64,000 bases of DNA from Pelargonium tetragonum (taxonomy: Eukaryota; Streptophyta; Magnoliopsida; Geraniales; Geraniaceae). The position numbers and the translations under genes were made by a program. The notes beneath the pieces are model-generated. The model made no database searches, had not been told where the DNA came from, and saw nothing but the letters and a program-made list of their open reading frames with translations. Where the stretch lies: contig JAYMTL010000004.1 of the NCBI GenBank assembly GCA_036897445.1, positions 1 to 64,000 on the forward strand, read 5' to 3'. Below, one piece after another: positions 50,561 through 62,096 of this stretch. Position 1 is the stretch's first letter, and the number at the start of each line of letters is the position of its first letter.

Positions 50561-53500
50561 AGGACTACTTGTTGGGTATAGTTAATAGAAATCCTAATTA
50601 TAAGATTCTGGCTAGAGTTATGGCTAGAAGGGGGTGCTCCTAAGAAAGAAGAATCAGAAGTTAAAGATATTGGCGTGTCTTATATTATAGTGTAAGTCAG
50701 TATACTTAAATAAATATCGATTAACTAATGAAGACTGCACCCAATTCAAATAAGTAACTCTAAACCCGGAAATCCATATCACTATAACTATAAGAAGACA
50801 GCAGCTATAGTAAGTCCTCCTAGGTTATAGGAGAATTCTCGCCGCTAAAAGACTTTTAAGAAAGGTAGGGCTCTCATAGTATACAGAGAAATACCCGGCT
50901 TACTCCGTCAAAGCTGTATTCCGGCGGAAGTAAAACATAATATTCTCCTAATTCGGGTATAAAAAGTGCAAAGGTTAACCCTTAAGCAATCTCAACACGC
51001 CAAAAGGAATTTTAATTAAAATTGTGGGGGAGATGTAAGTAAAAAGGATCCCCAGGGCATCTTGTTATCTTACATATGTAGCTGTGGTATTCTATCCAAT
51101 AGGAAAATATCAATACGGAGCTTAAATATTGCCCGAGTTAAACCCTTTTCTTTCTCTTCATAGTCCCTCTGGATTAACAAATAGAACAGTTTCGCACAAG
51201 AGACACCGCTTTTTTAATATTTAGCGGAACAGGGTATTCTAAAGACTAAGGTAGCCCCTATTCCTATTAAAGGTTCTTTATTTCAAAAGCAGACTCTTGT
51301 AGAAACAAGCCATACTTTTCAGGACAAGCCTTTTTATATCATAGGTGTTCAAAACACTTCCGCAGCTTTCTTTCAAGTGAAGATAGATATAGAAGTTTCA
51401 TACTGAATACTTTCTTACTGTAACCAAATTGTTTCCATCTTTGTGAGTTTTCTTATGTAAATATTTATTCTTAGGATCTCCCTTCACCTATTTATTAACT
51501 TATAGGACGCTCTTGACTTGATGTTATATAGGTTCTCTAGGAAATACAACTCAAACGTAAAAAGGATTAACCAACTAACTTATGTAATTTCAGGAGGAGT
51601 GCGTTTAGGAGCCTTTCTCTGGCTAGTAAGTTCATTTGTCGAGGGAGGGTCTCAAATTAGAGACTTTTTGTCTTTTGAAAAAGAAGTCCTAGTAAGCTAG
51701 TTTCGTATAGCCGCCTATGTGGGAAAACACGTATAGAAATTTGAAAGGTCTAATGGTTATAAGATCAAATAGAGATTGTAGAGAAAAATTTGCTGCATAG
51801 GAGAATACAACAGTAAACCTTATCTTAGATTGCACGGCGAGGCTTTTTTCTTTTCCGGAATCCTAAGATTGAGATTTCCCTCTTTTTTTCCTGTAGAATT
51901 TAATGGATCCCGTTTTGTATCAAAGGTATTCTTATTCTATTAAACGGAGTTCCTCGTTACTGTGTCCTCTAAAAGACTCTGTTATTTTATAATCTTAACC
52001 GGATAAGAAGTCCTTTATGCATTTTGACTAATAACTAATAGGAGTGGTTGAGCGTGGATTATTGTCGATCGAAGTCTTATCCCATGTAATTACCGTAACT
52101 TAGAGCTATCCCCGCAAAGCTATTGAGATTAAGTGAGAAATCCTAGGTAATTTGGTTTTTATACATACTTGTTAATAGACAGAACCCCGTATATTGCCGC
52201 CTAGAAATGCGTATCCTGCTAAAGTCACAACCTTCCCTGGAAAAAATAACCAAACAAACTCTAACATACGTCCTTTAATTGCCAGCCTTAAAATACCTTT
52301 TAATCTCATTTTTGATGCATATAAAATCTTAGAAAGTCCTTGCGAGGTATATTTTTTACAAGTGTTCCGGTATTCTAAGCTGCAGCTATACCCCCCACCC
52401 CCTCTTATTCATTTTTTGTAGTATACTAACTTCTTCCACGGTATAACTTGGCTTTAATTCATTTTCTTTATCCGTGAAAAGACCCTAGCGCAACACTTTC
52501 AAGAGTATTTTAAAAAGGGGTGCCTTTTAGTTATACGAATATTTCATTTATAGAAATTTCTGCGGAAACACCTTCATTCTCATTAGGAGTTATCGATATA
52601 ATTTACATGTGTGTAGGGAAAGGCTTTCGGGATATTTATAGAAGTCTCAAACTTGTTTATAGTCTAGTAGTTAAAGGCTCTTTACTTTGGCACTTATATT
52701 ACAAAAAGGAGACTTTAAATTTACTTAAGAGGGCCTTTTTAGGATAAAACTAGGCGGGAAAATAGAGATACTGGGTAGCAGAAAAACGAAATGACTGCAA
52801 CATTCTGCTATATTTTTATAAAAACGACCCCCCTTTTGCGAAGCGGCACTTGTTAGCCCTACTTTCAAAAGCAAAAAAGGAAGAAAGATGATATCTCTAA
52901 AAGAGTTTCTTGACAGGGACACCTATACGTAATTAAGACCTGAAAGTTCCCCTGAATTTCTCAATATTTAGTACAGTTTCTTTATATATTTTTGTAGTTA
53001 AACCCCTTGCCTAAACTTTGTCATAATTTATACTCAATTATCAGAAAAGTTTGATGTTTAGCTTTACGAGAAATTCCCTTAACTTCGTTACCTTAGTTTT
53101 ATCCTTGAATTTTATGATGTAAACGAGCTCTTTATAGGTTCTTTTCGCCGAGAGTTACTCTATAAAGTTTCTTTAGTGTAGATTAAGAACACTTATTAGA
53201 TATAGGGACACTTCCTCTTTTCTTCTTTGTGGCAAGCACTAGAGCAGACCAAAAGACATTGGTATAATGAAATGAAGCTCTCGATCATGTAGCAAAAACC
53301 CTGGGTAGAAAAGTAAAGGCTACTAAAACTTATAAGGATCCAGATAGAGCTTTAGTTTTACAACTGTAACAGTTATTTAAAACCTTTATAGTAGGTATAG
53401 GAGTATCAGAAAGAAGTAGAGTTCGTATGCCATTCAGGGGTTTTTGTTCTTTTCTTTAGCGGGACTTAATCATTTACTCAGTGTAGAGCCTTTCCCCGGT

Positions 53501-54979
53501 TCAGATTTCATAATTTTCTGATAAATTAAATAAAGCTGGGCTATTCCTAATTAAGCCTTAGTTGCAGCCTGGAATAATAAAATTCATAACACATTCTTTG
53601 TAGTGGATATAAGGGTCCTAAATTTATACGGAATAAGGAAGCCCTTGATATTGGAGCTAGAATCCCTTTCATCTTATTAAAAAAACTCAGGTGTCCTGGA
53701 ACTAGGAAACTTTTTTTTACCTATTTTTACTGCAGCAAAAAAAAGTCTTCTATCTATAGCTGCTAAAGAATTTTCATTCCCCATTTTCAGAATATAAAGT
53801 CACAGTCCATAAATTATCTTAAACAAAGAATCCTGAATGAGTAACCAAAAAAGGATTTTGGCTTACTTGGGACAAAATCCTGCTTTAAACTCTCTCTAAT
53901 AAGTAATTGCTACTAAGGTCCTTGTTATTTTAATTAACCTCTTACTGCTTGCTGCCAGGAACCAAAATAAAACTTAAGTTGAAGGTAACCTATTAGAACG
54001 CAGTAGTCTAAGGTCCCCGATCACAGCTAAAAAGCATAAGAGATCCAATTGCATAAAGTAACCCAGCTAGCTCGAGAAAAAACTCCTATATAGCCCTTTT
54101 AGTAATTAGATATACATTAATACTAGAATCTTTGATACAAAAGCCTTGTCCCTTTTGGTTAGGATAGGAGGAGTTTCCAGTCTTGGAAATACGAGTATTT
54201 AATATTTCAGGGAAAAGCTTATCGTTTTATAAAGAAGCAAGGGATTCAAATACACAAGGATTGTGAGTCATAGGTCTAGGTATAAAAAGACTTAACCAAG
54301 TTAAACTTTTTTCGACAAGAATTTCTATTAACTTTGGCATTTCCTGTTTTTATTGTTAGAGGATCCCTTAGTTATTAGTAGTTAATTATAAGGCACCGCA
54401 AAATCAGGGGATTTAACTAGCGAAGGCAAAAAGGAAGTATAATAAAGGGTAAACTTAAGTCCCTCCTTATTTCACTCAATCCTGTTTATCTAAAATCTAT
54501 AATCCCTGTGCTTTTTCAACTCAATTCAGGAATTCCCCTGGAGGTTTTTATAAAGTTACTGACCAACTCGGTATTAAAGTTGTGGTCGAAGGTATACAAC
54601 ATTGTAGGAGCTAGTAAAGTGTTAATTTCCTATTTTTTTATTACAGACTTTAGGATTCTTTTTAACTTTTCAGGAGGAAGAGAGCCCTTACATCAGGTTA
54701 TCCCAAAAATGCCTCCTTTATCTGGTAATACGGGGACCCCTTCCTTCCCGGTAGGTGAGTTAGTTAAACTTTTTTTGTTCTAATAAGTTTGAGGAGTAAG
54801 TGACTCTGAGTAAAGACCCCCCTTTAGGTTTTAAGTAACTCTAGAAGAAATTTCTTTTACAATTCCTAATCCTGTAACTTTGTTTAGATAATGACTGTAA
54901 TAGGCTCGCTTTATAGTAGAAGACTTTTGCTAGCTATTAACTTCTAAAACTATATAACAAAATCTAATCGAATTTAGAA
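50561..54979. other. Non-genic AT-rich background
   Basis: No recognisable gene. Frames of 60-91 codons (plus 51518-51700, 52194-52421, 52520-52747, 54508-54783) match no family I know, and their number and length fit chance. GC motifs continue. Confidence 0.45.
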
Positions 54980-55330
54980 TAGAGCCTTTGCCCCTTCTGT
55001 TCTTGCTGCAAAGACTAAGAGTAAAGCTCCTACTCTTCCTCTTATACTGCTGCTTTTGCTAAGCCAAGTAAGTCAATATAAAAAAGAAGAAGTAAGTGGG
55101 TGTCCTATTATATGTATGCGTGTTCAAGTAACTACCTGTAACCTTAACCTCCCTTACTTCGTGCCGGTCGGGAGCATACATAGAGTACTCCTATACTTAT
55201 AAGGATTCCTTCCTCATTAACGATAAACGCATAGGGTAAGAGGAATACCCCTTAAGGAAGTAGTATAATCTTATACAATCCCGAACAATAAGAACAAAAC
55301 TATTATACTCTATGTTACCCATGACTCCCT
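54980..55330 (+). repeat. A-rich/Lys-Arg-rich unit, related to 44,160-44,850
   Basis: 55061-55127 and 55129-55250 match two ordered blocks of the 44-kb unit. Here the two blocks are adjacent, whereas about 270 bases separate them at 44 kb, so one copy gained or the other lost that DNA. One frame reads KRRSKWVSYYMYACSS after a Pro/Ser/Ala-coding run; stops interrupt it. The resemblance to a histone-like basic tail is only compositional. Confidence 0.5.
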
Positions 55331-55633
55331 ATAAGTAACTAGTACAATATATAAAAAAAACTATAACAAATAATATAAAAGTAATTAATACTGTATAATA
55401 ACTACTATCTACTATAAGAAGAATACAATTAAGACTTTAAGATATAGGCTACAATAAGCTGCAGAAGAATCTCCTATAAGCACAGTATAGCCCTTATCCT
55501 TCCTCTTCTCCTCCTTTTTACTCTTTCTCTTACTGAAAAGCCCAGGCTCCTATAGCGCTTGCTCCAAATAAAAAAAGAGGTACGTATAAGTCAAAGAAGT
55601 AAGTTAGGTCAAGGTCATATATATAAAGCTTTT
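55331..55633 (+). repeat. A-rich tract followed by basic-tail segment
   Basis: An A-rich tract (55,340-55,440) is followed by a pyrimidine-rich run (cttcctcttctcctcc, near 55,498) and then an A-rich segment that can read APNKKRGTYKSKK. The order pyrimidine-rich run, gctt(t)gct, A-rich basic segment parallels 54,995-55,100, so this may be a third related unit in direct orientation. Confidence 0.35.
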
Positions 55634-55711
55634 GTCTCATGTGGGATTCGAACCCACGGCATCGTAGGAGACCCTTGTTATACCTATTCTACCAAGCTGA
55701 ACTCAAAGTGC
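55634..55711 (-). pseudogene. tRNA-like relic with A-box and B-box
   Basis: On the minus strand a D-arm like sequence (AGTTCAGCTTGGTAGAAT, plus 55686-55703; A-box type) is followed 37 nt on by a perfect T-arm GTGGG-TTCGAAT-CCCAC (plus 55641-55657; B-box type). ATGAGAC and an A follow. The acceptor 5' strand does not match (expected near GTCTCAT, present CACTTTG). The anticodon region is too long and does not fold: GGGTCTCC sits where the loop should be, so the anticodon is uncertain. It may be a decayed tRNA or the head of a tRNA-derived retroposon. It lies just before the compositional boundary at 56 kb. Confidence 0.5.
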
Positions 55712-55902
55712 TTACGATAAAGTATTCGTACTTTAGAGATAGCTTTGTCATCTACCTACATAAAAGTAGAGTCTATAAAAGAAGCAAAAGAACCTTACAA
55801 TAGCATAACCCTCTGAAATTTCTAGGATTAATTGAAGTAAGTAGAACACCTCCTTTTTTATTCCGGACAAACCCTTCCCGTTCGTTTATTTAAGAATTGA
55901 TA

Positions 55903-55918
55903 AAAAAAAGCTTTTTTT
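55903..55918. repeat. 16-bp A/T hairpin A7-GC-T7
   Basis: Perfect palindrome AAAAAAAGCTTTTTTT placed just before the 44-bp repeat and the right-hand domain. It could form a hairpin. It lacks the GC-rich stem of a bacterial-type terminator. Confidence 0.75.
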
Positions 55919-55920
55919 AA

Positions 55921-55964
55921 ATAACTAAGTATTCTTAGTCTTACTCGAAGTATAAAGTTCCTAA
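55921..55964. repeat. 44-bp repeat, copy 1 of 2
   Basis: Matches 62669-62712 at 43 of 44 positions, same orientation, 6748 bases apart. It contains an internal hairpin (ACTAAG-TATT-CTTAGT). Both copies directly follow a T-run, so on the minus strand each ends in an A-run, as retroposed copies do. Confidence 0.9.
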
Positions 55965-57035
55965 AGGTTTGACTCTTTTCGAAACTTATGCTTTTTGGGG
56001 GTATACTAAGCACAAACTTGTAAATTAAGTATCCTTGCTTGAAAAGCTTTGTTATGGGCTTTAATCAAATTAGGAGTTTCAGTAAAAGTTGAGGTCAATG
56101 CTAGCTATCTGGCATTGACAGAGGCGACGAAGTAGGATCTTTACCAGTTAGAGAAGTTGACAGTTGGTTGAAATCGGCTAGCTAGGAAAGCTTAGGTTTA
56201 GGATAGGAGGAGTCGCTGTTATAATGTATTCCCTAGTTATTGGAGATTAGTTCTTGTAAGCAAGGGAGAAGTTAAATGTATGAGACCAGGATTCTCTCTA
56301 GTTTAAGTTTAAGACAGAAACCGATACCAGGCAGCTAAAGCTAAGAAAATAAGTACCGGTTTATGATAGTCAAATTCCTTGGTTTCTTTGTTTTGGTGTT
56401 GCAGCTATTTAGGTAGGAGATTCTTCGAGAGTCTATTTCTGACCGAGTTGTGTTGAGAGTCCTAGGATTTATAGATTGTTCTTGGTCTAGGAATTGTTGC
56501 ACTTCTTTCTCGGGAATTTAGATTGAGTTGGGAATTGAGTTCTTGGTGGAAGTGTTTCAGTTCTTCCATTATCAGGGAGTTCTAGCAGCTAATAGAGTAG
56601 GATTTATAGGATCCAGTTGATTGGAGTTGTTTGTTCAGGATTGATTGGTTGAGTTCTTCAATGTGTTGCTAATGAAAGTAAGTTCAGTTGAAAAGGTAAC
56701 TCAGTTTCGAAGTTGTTAGGTGTTGCTGTCAAATAAGGTAAGTTATTACTCATTAGCAAGCAGTCCTTTTTTTCCAGTGTAGTAGATTGAGTTCCTATTT
56801 AGTTAGTAGTTTAACAAGGAGGAAATATGTATTACCAGGGCGGAGGAGATTCTATTGTTCGATATTCTGAGATTCCTAGTCTTTTATAGAAAATTTCTAG
56901 AATTTCCCTTGTTTAGGTGTAGCTCTGTCTTTGTATTCTGGAGAGTAGATTCTTAAGAAGTTGTTCTACAGGAGTGAACAAGCAGGCATTTTGTATTTCT
57001 TTGTAGGTGTTTAGTTTGGATAGGTACATTCTTAC

Positions 57036-57060
57036 TTAGTGGATATAGGAAACCTGATTC
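57036..57060 (+). repeat. gtggatataggaaacc family, copy 1
   Basis: The phrase ttagtggatataggaaacc (then tgattc here) recurs at 59995-60019 with one difference over 25 bases. More diverged copies are at 61401-61425 and 61674-61699. In several copies a run like tctattnctttg follows. Confidence 0.7.
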
Positions 57061-57095
57061 CTTGTTGGGGTTGGGATTACCGCAACCTTTAATAA

Positions 57096-57127
57096 AGTAT
57101 AAGAGAAGGGTAAACCATTAACTGATT
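57096..57127 (+). repeat. agagaagggtaaaccatt family, copy 1
   Basis: A 27-base exact match to 58515-58541 (aagagaagggtaaaccatta onward), preceded by agtat in both. Related but shorter phrases occur at about 57,330 and 62,424. Confidence 0.75.
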
Positions 57128-58507
57128 CTAGAAAGGGATGCCCAAAGCTAGTGTATTCTAGGATTCCTTGTAAGTCAGCATCTTTTCAGATAGCTATGAA
57201 TTTTGTATTCTTGGTAAAGAAAGGAGAGTAGATTCTTCCTAGTAGAAGATAGTTTATAGGATATACATCATTCTTGGGATTGCAGCTTCGTGAAGTGGAA
57301 TATATAAAATATAGAATAGAAAATCTAAGGGTAAACCAGCACTTAACGGATTCAATGGATTTAGGAGATAGGAGACTTAATTAAAGGAGGTTTTGATTGG
57401 ATTTTGTGTATTCAGGCTTTGTATTCTAAGGAGACTCTAACTTAAAAGTTCCTGTTTAGGAATTCGATCAAAGAAGGAAGGTGCAAGAGAAGTTGACAGT
57501 TGTAGATGGAAAGCTAGATTCCTCTTGGTTGAGTGGATATTCCTTTGAAGAGTAGAGTCCTAAGAATTTCTTGATAGTTAGGAAATACACTATTCTAGTC
57601 GAGAGGTCTTATCAGAGTATTCAGGGATAGCTGGTAATTAAAGGTGTTAATACAATTTCTTGTCTTAGTTCTCTAGTTGTAAGATACAATACAGCTTCTG
57701 AGCAAGGAGGTTCCTGTTAAAATAGTAGTTAATGAATGTATTCCAGGTTTTGTATTGGGAAGAGCTTTTCCTTGAAGAATATTCTTTGGGAGAGCTTTAT
57801 TCCGAACCATGTGTTGTGTATAGAATGGAGTTCAAAAGATTCTGAATCTTAGAGGTAAGGCTACATTCCGATCTAAATAGACGGATTTCTATTTGTCTTC
57901 CTATTTGAGAACTTACAAGAATTGGTATTCAAGCTTCTGTTCTAACAAGGAAGTCTTGTATTCTGTATTTTATATTAGCATGAGGTTTCAACAATTTGTC
58001 TTCTTCTTCTAGCTAAAGCGATACTTGATTCTAGAGAGAACTCTTCCGATCTATGTAAGGTGTTACAGTAGCTCTTGGGTTTGACAGTGCTAATTCATTT
58101 CTGGAACTGGTGTTTATGCAAGGTGTTAGGAGATAATCCTAACATTTGTATTAGTATTCCTTTGTAGGTAAATGAGTCAATTGAAAAGGAAGGAATGCGA
58201 GGAAAGCTTAGGGAGGTGTAGCTCTTTCTTTGTGAGAGTAGATTCCTAGGATTTGGATTGTTTAGAAAAGAACTATCTGATCTCTGAATTTCTTCCGTTT
58301 CTTTCCTGAGTGTAAGGAGTTATTCTAATATAAAGGTAATGAAATTAACATATTTAAGCCTAAGCATTAACAGATTCTAAAGAAGGAAGTCCAAGTAGCT
58401 CTTTAGCTGATAGACGAGGAGTATGAGACAGAATCTGATTCTCTAGTTAAGATACAATAGTTGGTTCCTAAATAGAAAGAGGACTCTTCGGGAGTGAAGC
58501 TTCCTTA

Positions 58508-58541
58508 AGTATAAAAGAGAAGGGTAAACCATTAACTGATT
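58508..58541 (+). repeat. agagaagggtaaaccatt family, copy 2
   Basis: Second copy, with two extra A in the leading agtataaaa. Same orientation as copy 1. Confidence 0.75.
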
Positions 58542-58600
58542 TAAGAAGGCTAGCTTTAGCTTGATTCTATTCTTGGTAAAAGCGAGCGGAGTTCTTATCT

Positions 58601-58620
58601 TTGTAAGCAAGGTACGAAGG
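58601..58620 (+). repeat. ttgtaagcaaggtacgaagg family
   Basis: This 20-base phrase recurs at 62077-62096 with one difference, and in diverged form at 61503-61522 and about 59512-59526. Two copies (59501 and 62069) are preceded by gctcggagttt, so the shared unit is longer than 20 bases there. Confidence 0.7.
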
Positions 58621-58836
58621 TTCTTTCTTTCCTTAGAGAGAGTATACCATCCTTCTTAATTCCGATCTATCAGGTTTAGCAGGTTCAGGAGTCTTAGAAT
58701 TCTTTGTATTACATGCAAGGTACATATTTCTATTGAGAGCAGATTCTCTAACTCTTAGGGTTTTGTATTCAGTATTTGTATTGCAAGCGATCTATCAGCC
58801 GGTAAAATAAGGAAACTCATAATTCTTAATCTTAAA

Positions 58837-58970
58837 ATGAGTTCCAGTTTAGTGAATAAGGGTACATTCCGGTAAAGGTGAAGAGAAAATCATTCCTTAA
58901 ATGAGATCCAGTTTTAGTGAATATTTAATAAGGAACATTCCGAGAAAGCTTAGGAAAGAGAATGATTATG
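58837..58970 (+). repeat. Degenerate tandem pair, 64 and 70 bp
   Basis: Units 58837-58900 and 58901-58970 align along their length (atgagntccagttttagtga, then aaggnacattccg, then gagaatgatt-like endings) with indels. Part of unit 1 is also copied at 61059-61095. It is one of the few places in the domain where a tandem origin is directly visible. Confidence 0.75.
58869..58905 (+). repeat. 37-bp exact direct repeat, copy 1
   Basis: Identical over 37 bases to 61059-61095 (begins ccggtaaaggtgaagagaaa). It spans the junction of the tandem pair at 58837-58970, so the distant copy carries that junction. The distant copy therefore arose after the tandem duplication, or by copying of this locus. Confidence 0.9.
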
Positions 58971-59180
58971 GAGCTCTTGTTCTATGGATAACCGTACCCT
59001 GAGAGGACTTTGAAGAAGTGCTTTACCCAGAACTCTAGAGTCTATGGATATTCCCTGAGATTCCTAGTATTTCCCCAGTTTTCACTTTAGGAACTGACTT
59101 TCTGAATATTGTATTCTGTCAGCCGGTAAGAATCTAATGACATTGACGGTAAAGGATTTAATACTCTTGTCTTAGTACTT

Positions 59181-59216
59181 CCTTTGAGTTTAGGTACTTA
59201 TTACTCTGAATTGTAG
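59181..59216 (+). repeat. gagtttaggtacttactctctg family, copy 1
   Basis: Matches 63265-63302 and, less closely, 60920-60955 (gtttaggnacttact, then ctctgaattgta). All three are in the same orientation. Confidence 0.75.
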
Positions 59217-59994
59217 CACTTTGCTTTGACATTCTTAGCGAGGATCTTGGTTCTTGGAGGACAGACCTTTGCATTGACATCTGTCTATAAAGCGAGGGAG
59301 AGAGCTTGATACCGATAATTGTAGCTCTTATATTCTTGAGAGTAGATTCATAATTAGGATAGAAAGGTAATGTAATTATTAGTTCATGAGGTAATGTAAT
59401 TAATTGTGTTTTAGTTCTTCAGTTTGTATAGATTGTAAATGTGATAACATAAACCAGATAATTGTAGCTATGAATTTGGTCATGAGGTAAAGCAAAGCGA
59501 GCTCGGAGTTTTGTAAGCAAGGCATATCATGAAGCTAGAAAGCTTGAAAGCGGATAGGCGGTGTTGCTACAGAAACTGATTTCATTTCCTTTGAGTTGTA
59601 TATACCATCCTTAGGATAGAACTTTCTATTTATTGTAGCACTTTCTGAAGTCTGTAAAGCTGTAAAGGACAGAAACGGATTCTATTTCTTTGGAGGAAAG
59701 TGCTTGTCTCTTGACTTGAAGCCTGAAAGCTCCGATCATAATGCTGGTGTAGAAAGGAACAGATATTTCCTTTAGTTCTTGAGTTGTTCTGGGTGTAGCA
59801 AGTTGACTTGACTTCTGTGTAAGCCGGTTTAGGACTGTGGGGAATTGCTGCTAAACAGATTCACTTCAGTGTTTGTAAAGCCATGAACTGGAGTTAAAGA
59901 ATTTAATGGAATATGTGCAGCTAAAGGAGTCTATTTCTTTCTATTGTTCAAGAGTATTCCGAGGATTTATTAGATAGTTATAGACTCTTCTATC

Positions 59995-60019
59995 TTAGTG
60001 GATATAGGAAACCGGATTC
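59995..60019 (+). repeat. gtggatataggaaacc family, copy 2
   Basis: Near-identical to 57036-57060. It is followed about 25 bases later by another repeat phrase (gattctaatataagg) that is itself linked to 61444-61480, so repeat modules occur in varying combinations. Confidence 0.7.
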
Positions 60020-60044
60020 TATTTCCTTAAGTCCAAGGTGTTTT

Positions 60045-60111
60045 AGATTCTAATATAAGGAAACCAAGTAACAGATTCTAGTCTAAGAGAAAGGACAAAG
60101 CGTATTCTTGG
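60045..60111 (+). repeat. aaaccaagt-acagattcta module, copy 1
   Basis: 60045-60080 aligns with 61444-61480 (gattctaatata, then aggaaac(c)caagt, then acagattcta). 60061-60111 aligns with 60738-60789 and 61558-61618 (accaagt, gattctagtcta, gtattcttg). At least four copies of the module are in one orientation. Confidence 0.75.
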
Positions 60112-60719
60112 TCAAGCTAGGAATGCTAGGAACGCTTAGGAGCTTTCTGGGTAGTGAATATTTCATAAGGGAACTTTCCGATGAAGTAGTTTAACAAGTA
60201 CGGAAGCAATTTACTTGGGAGTGCTATTCCGATCTAAGTGTATTGATTGTGTATTGACGGGATTAAGGTATTCGCCTTCGTGATGCTTCTTTGACTTCTG
60301 TCTTATAGCACTTATTGCATTCCTTAATTGAGTTCACAAGATTCTTAGAGGTAAGGGAACATTCCGATCTATCTGTATTCTGTAAGCTGCTAACTCTATA
60401 ATAGGAGATGTCCTAGATCTATAAGATTGTGAAATAACACTATTAATTGGAGCTAATGGGATAGCAGTAATTCTAAGAAAATGTATTCCTTTGTAGGAAC
60501 CTTGCCGGCAATTGAAGGACTTATAAAGGTTAGTTTGACATTAACAGTAAAGGCAAAGAGAATGATCTTTGTTGTAGCTAAAAGCATGTGGAGCTCTCTA
60601 TCTTAGTAGTCCAAGCTCTTTGTTTATTGAGTTCCTAACTTATGAACCGAACTAAATCTCTTTGTATTAGCAAGGGTAAGTACTACTTATCCGAAGAATA
60701 GAGGAATCTCACTTTAATG

Positions 60720-60789
60720 TCTAATGGAGCTAAAGGTAAAACCAAGTGCTGATTCTAGTCTAATCTAAGACGGACAATTAGTATTCTTG
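60720..60789 (+). repeat. aaaccaagt module with 21-bp leader, copy 2
   Basis: Begins with a 21-base leader (tctaatggagctaaaggtaa plus one a) identical to 61540-61560, then the accaagt/gattctagtcta/gtattcttg module. The copy at 61540 has five extra A at the leader-module joint. Confidence 0.8.
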
Positions 60790-61058
60790 CTAATGGAAAC
60801 GAGCCTAGCTAGGAGTTTCTTGTTTTTCCTAACCAGTCAATTGGAGCTTTCATTCTTTTGCGTGGTTGTACTAATACCTTTCCTTAGAGTTCCCTGTCCC
60901 TGATATTCTTCCTTAAGATAGTTTAGGAACTTACTTTACTCTCTGAATTGTATTCTGTATTTTGTATTCTGGGTCTTTCTGAGATTCCTTCCTAATAAGA
61001 GTTCCCGTTTAGTAGAGTAGTTATAGTGGAAATGAATTCTTGTGTTCTAATGTGTACG

Positions 61059-61095
61059 CCGGTAAAGGTGAAGAGAAAATCATTCCTTAAATGAG
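61059..61095 (+). repeat. 37-bp exact direct repeat, copy 2
   Basis: Second copy of 58869-58905; the sequence diverges immediately on both sides. Confidence 0.9.
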
Positions 61096-61539
61096 TTCAG
61101 TACCTGTTTAGTAGTTTAAGAAGGTGGAAATTATAGAATTGTTTAGTTTATTTGCTTTGGTGTTTTGAGAGTAGATTCTAAGCTAGTTTACAGGATAGAA
61201 AGGTAATTCAATAATTATAGGTATTTGTAAGCTCTTTCAGGGAAGTTTATTAGGTTAAGGCAAGGTTTTGTTGTTCTTCTTGCTTGAGTCTTTTCCTTTA
61301 CTATTTAGGAAAGAGCTTAATCTTAGAGGTTCCAGATAAGTTTTTTTTAATGGAGTAATTCTTAGTATCTTAGCTGTCAGTTTCTTGGTTGGATAGGTAC
61401 TGTGGATATAGGATACCCTGATTCTATTACCTTTGGAGTGAAAGATTCTAATATACAGGAAACCCAAGTTACAGATTCTAATTCCTTTGTAAGCTAGGAG
61501 TTCTTGTAAGGAAGGTACGAAGTGCTTAGTTAGAGAGGT

Positions 61540-61618
61540 TCTAATGGAGCTAAAGGTAAAAAAAACCAAGTACAGATTCTAGTCTAAAGGGTAGTCCAAA
61601 GCCTTAGTATTCTTCTTG
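61540..61618 (+). repeat. aaaccaagt module with 21-bp leader, copy 3
   Basis: The same leader and module as 60720-60789, about 820 bases away in direct orientation, with an A-run expansion at the joint. Confidence 0.8.
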
Positions 61619-62076
61619 ATAAAGCCTGCCAATGAATGCTCTGTCTTTGTATTCTTGGTTAGAAACATTCTTAGTTGATATAGGAACCGGGTTCTATTTC
61701 TTATCTTCCTTGTAAGTCCGCATAGCTTTCAGAATTGTATTCTTGTATTACTTCGTCCATATGTACCTTATGTGTGTAAGCCCGTTCTGGTGTATTAGAC
61801 TTTATTTATCTGGATTCTCTAGTAGTAAGACTCTCTTCTTAATCTGGGATTGAACCTCTCTTTGTAAGCTGTAGATCTTGGCTGGTAGTCTTTGTTTTGC
61901 AAGGTCGACAGGACTCTTCATAAGCTCTTTTGTCTTCAGCGATAACAGATTCTAGTAAGGAAGTTCAAAACAAGTTGTATCCAGTTTAGTACAGGTTGAG
62001 ATTTAAAGCATTAGGTAGCTCTTGACCATTTCATTTAGCATGAGTAGTTAGGTTTGAGTTCATGAAGGCTCGGAGT

Positions 62077-62096
62077 TTGTAAGCAAGGTACGAGGG
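62077..62096 (+). repeat. ttgtaagcaaggtacgaggg, family copy
   Basis: One base different from 58601-58620. It is preceded by gctcggagt as at 59501. Confidence 0.7.

Noticed and set aside
54508-54783. 91-codon plus-strand frame with hydrophobic stretches
   Set aside because: Hydrophobic residues are expected from T-rich codons in AT-rich DNA. No family is recognised.
55903-55918. Rho-independent terminator
   Set aside because: The hairpin is A/T with only one GC step and no gene precedes it. It was kept only as an inverted repeat.
61255-61569. 104-codon minus-strand frame beginning MVFFTFSSIRTS
   Set aside because: It lies within the direct-repeat modules of the right-hand domain, and the repeat copies elsewhere do not keep this frame open. 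It is best explained by the repeat composition.
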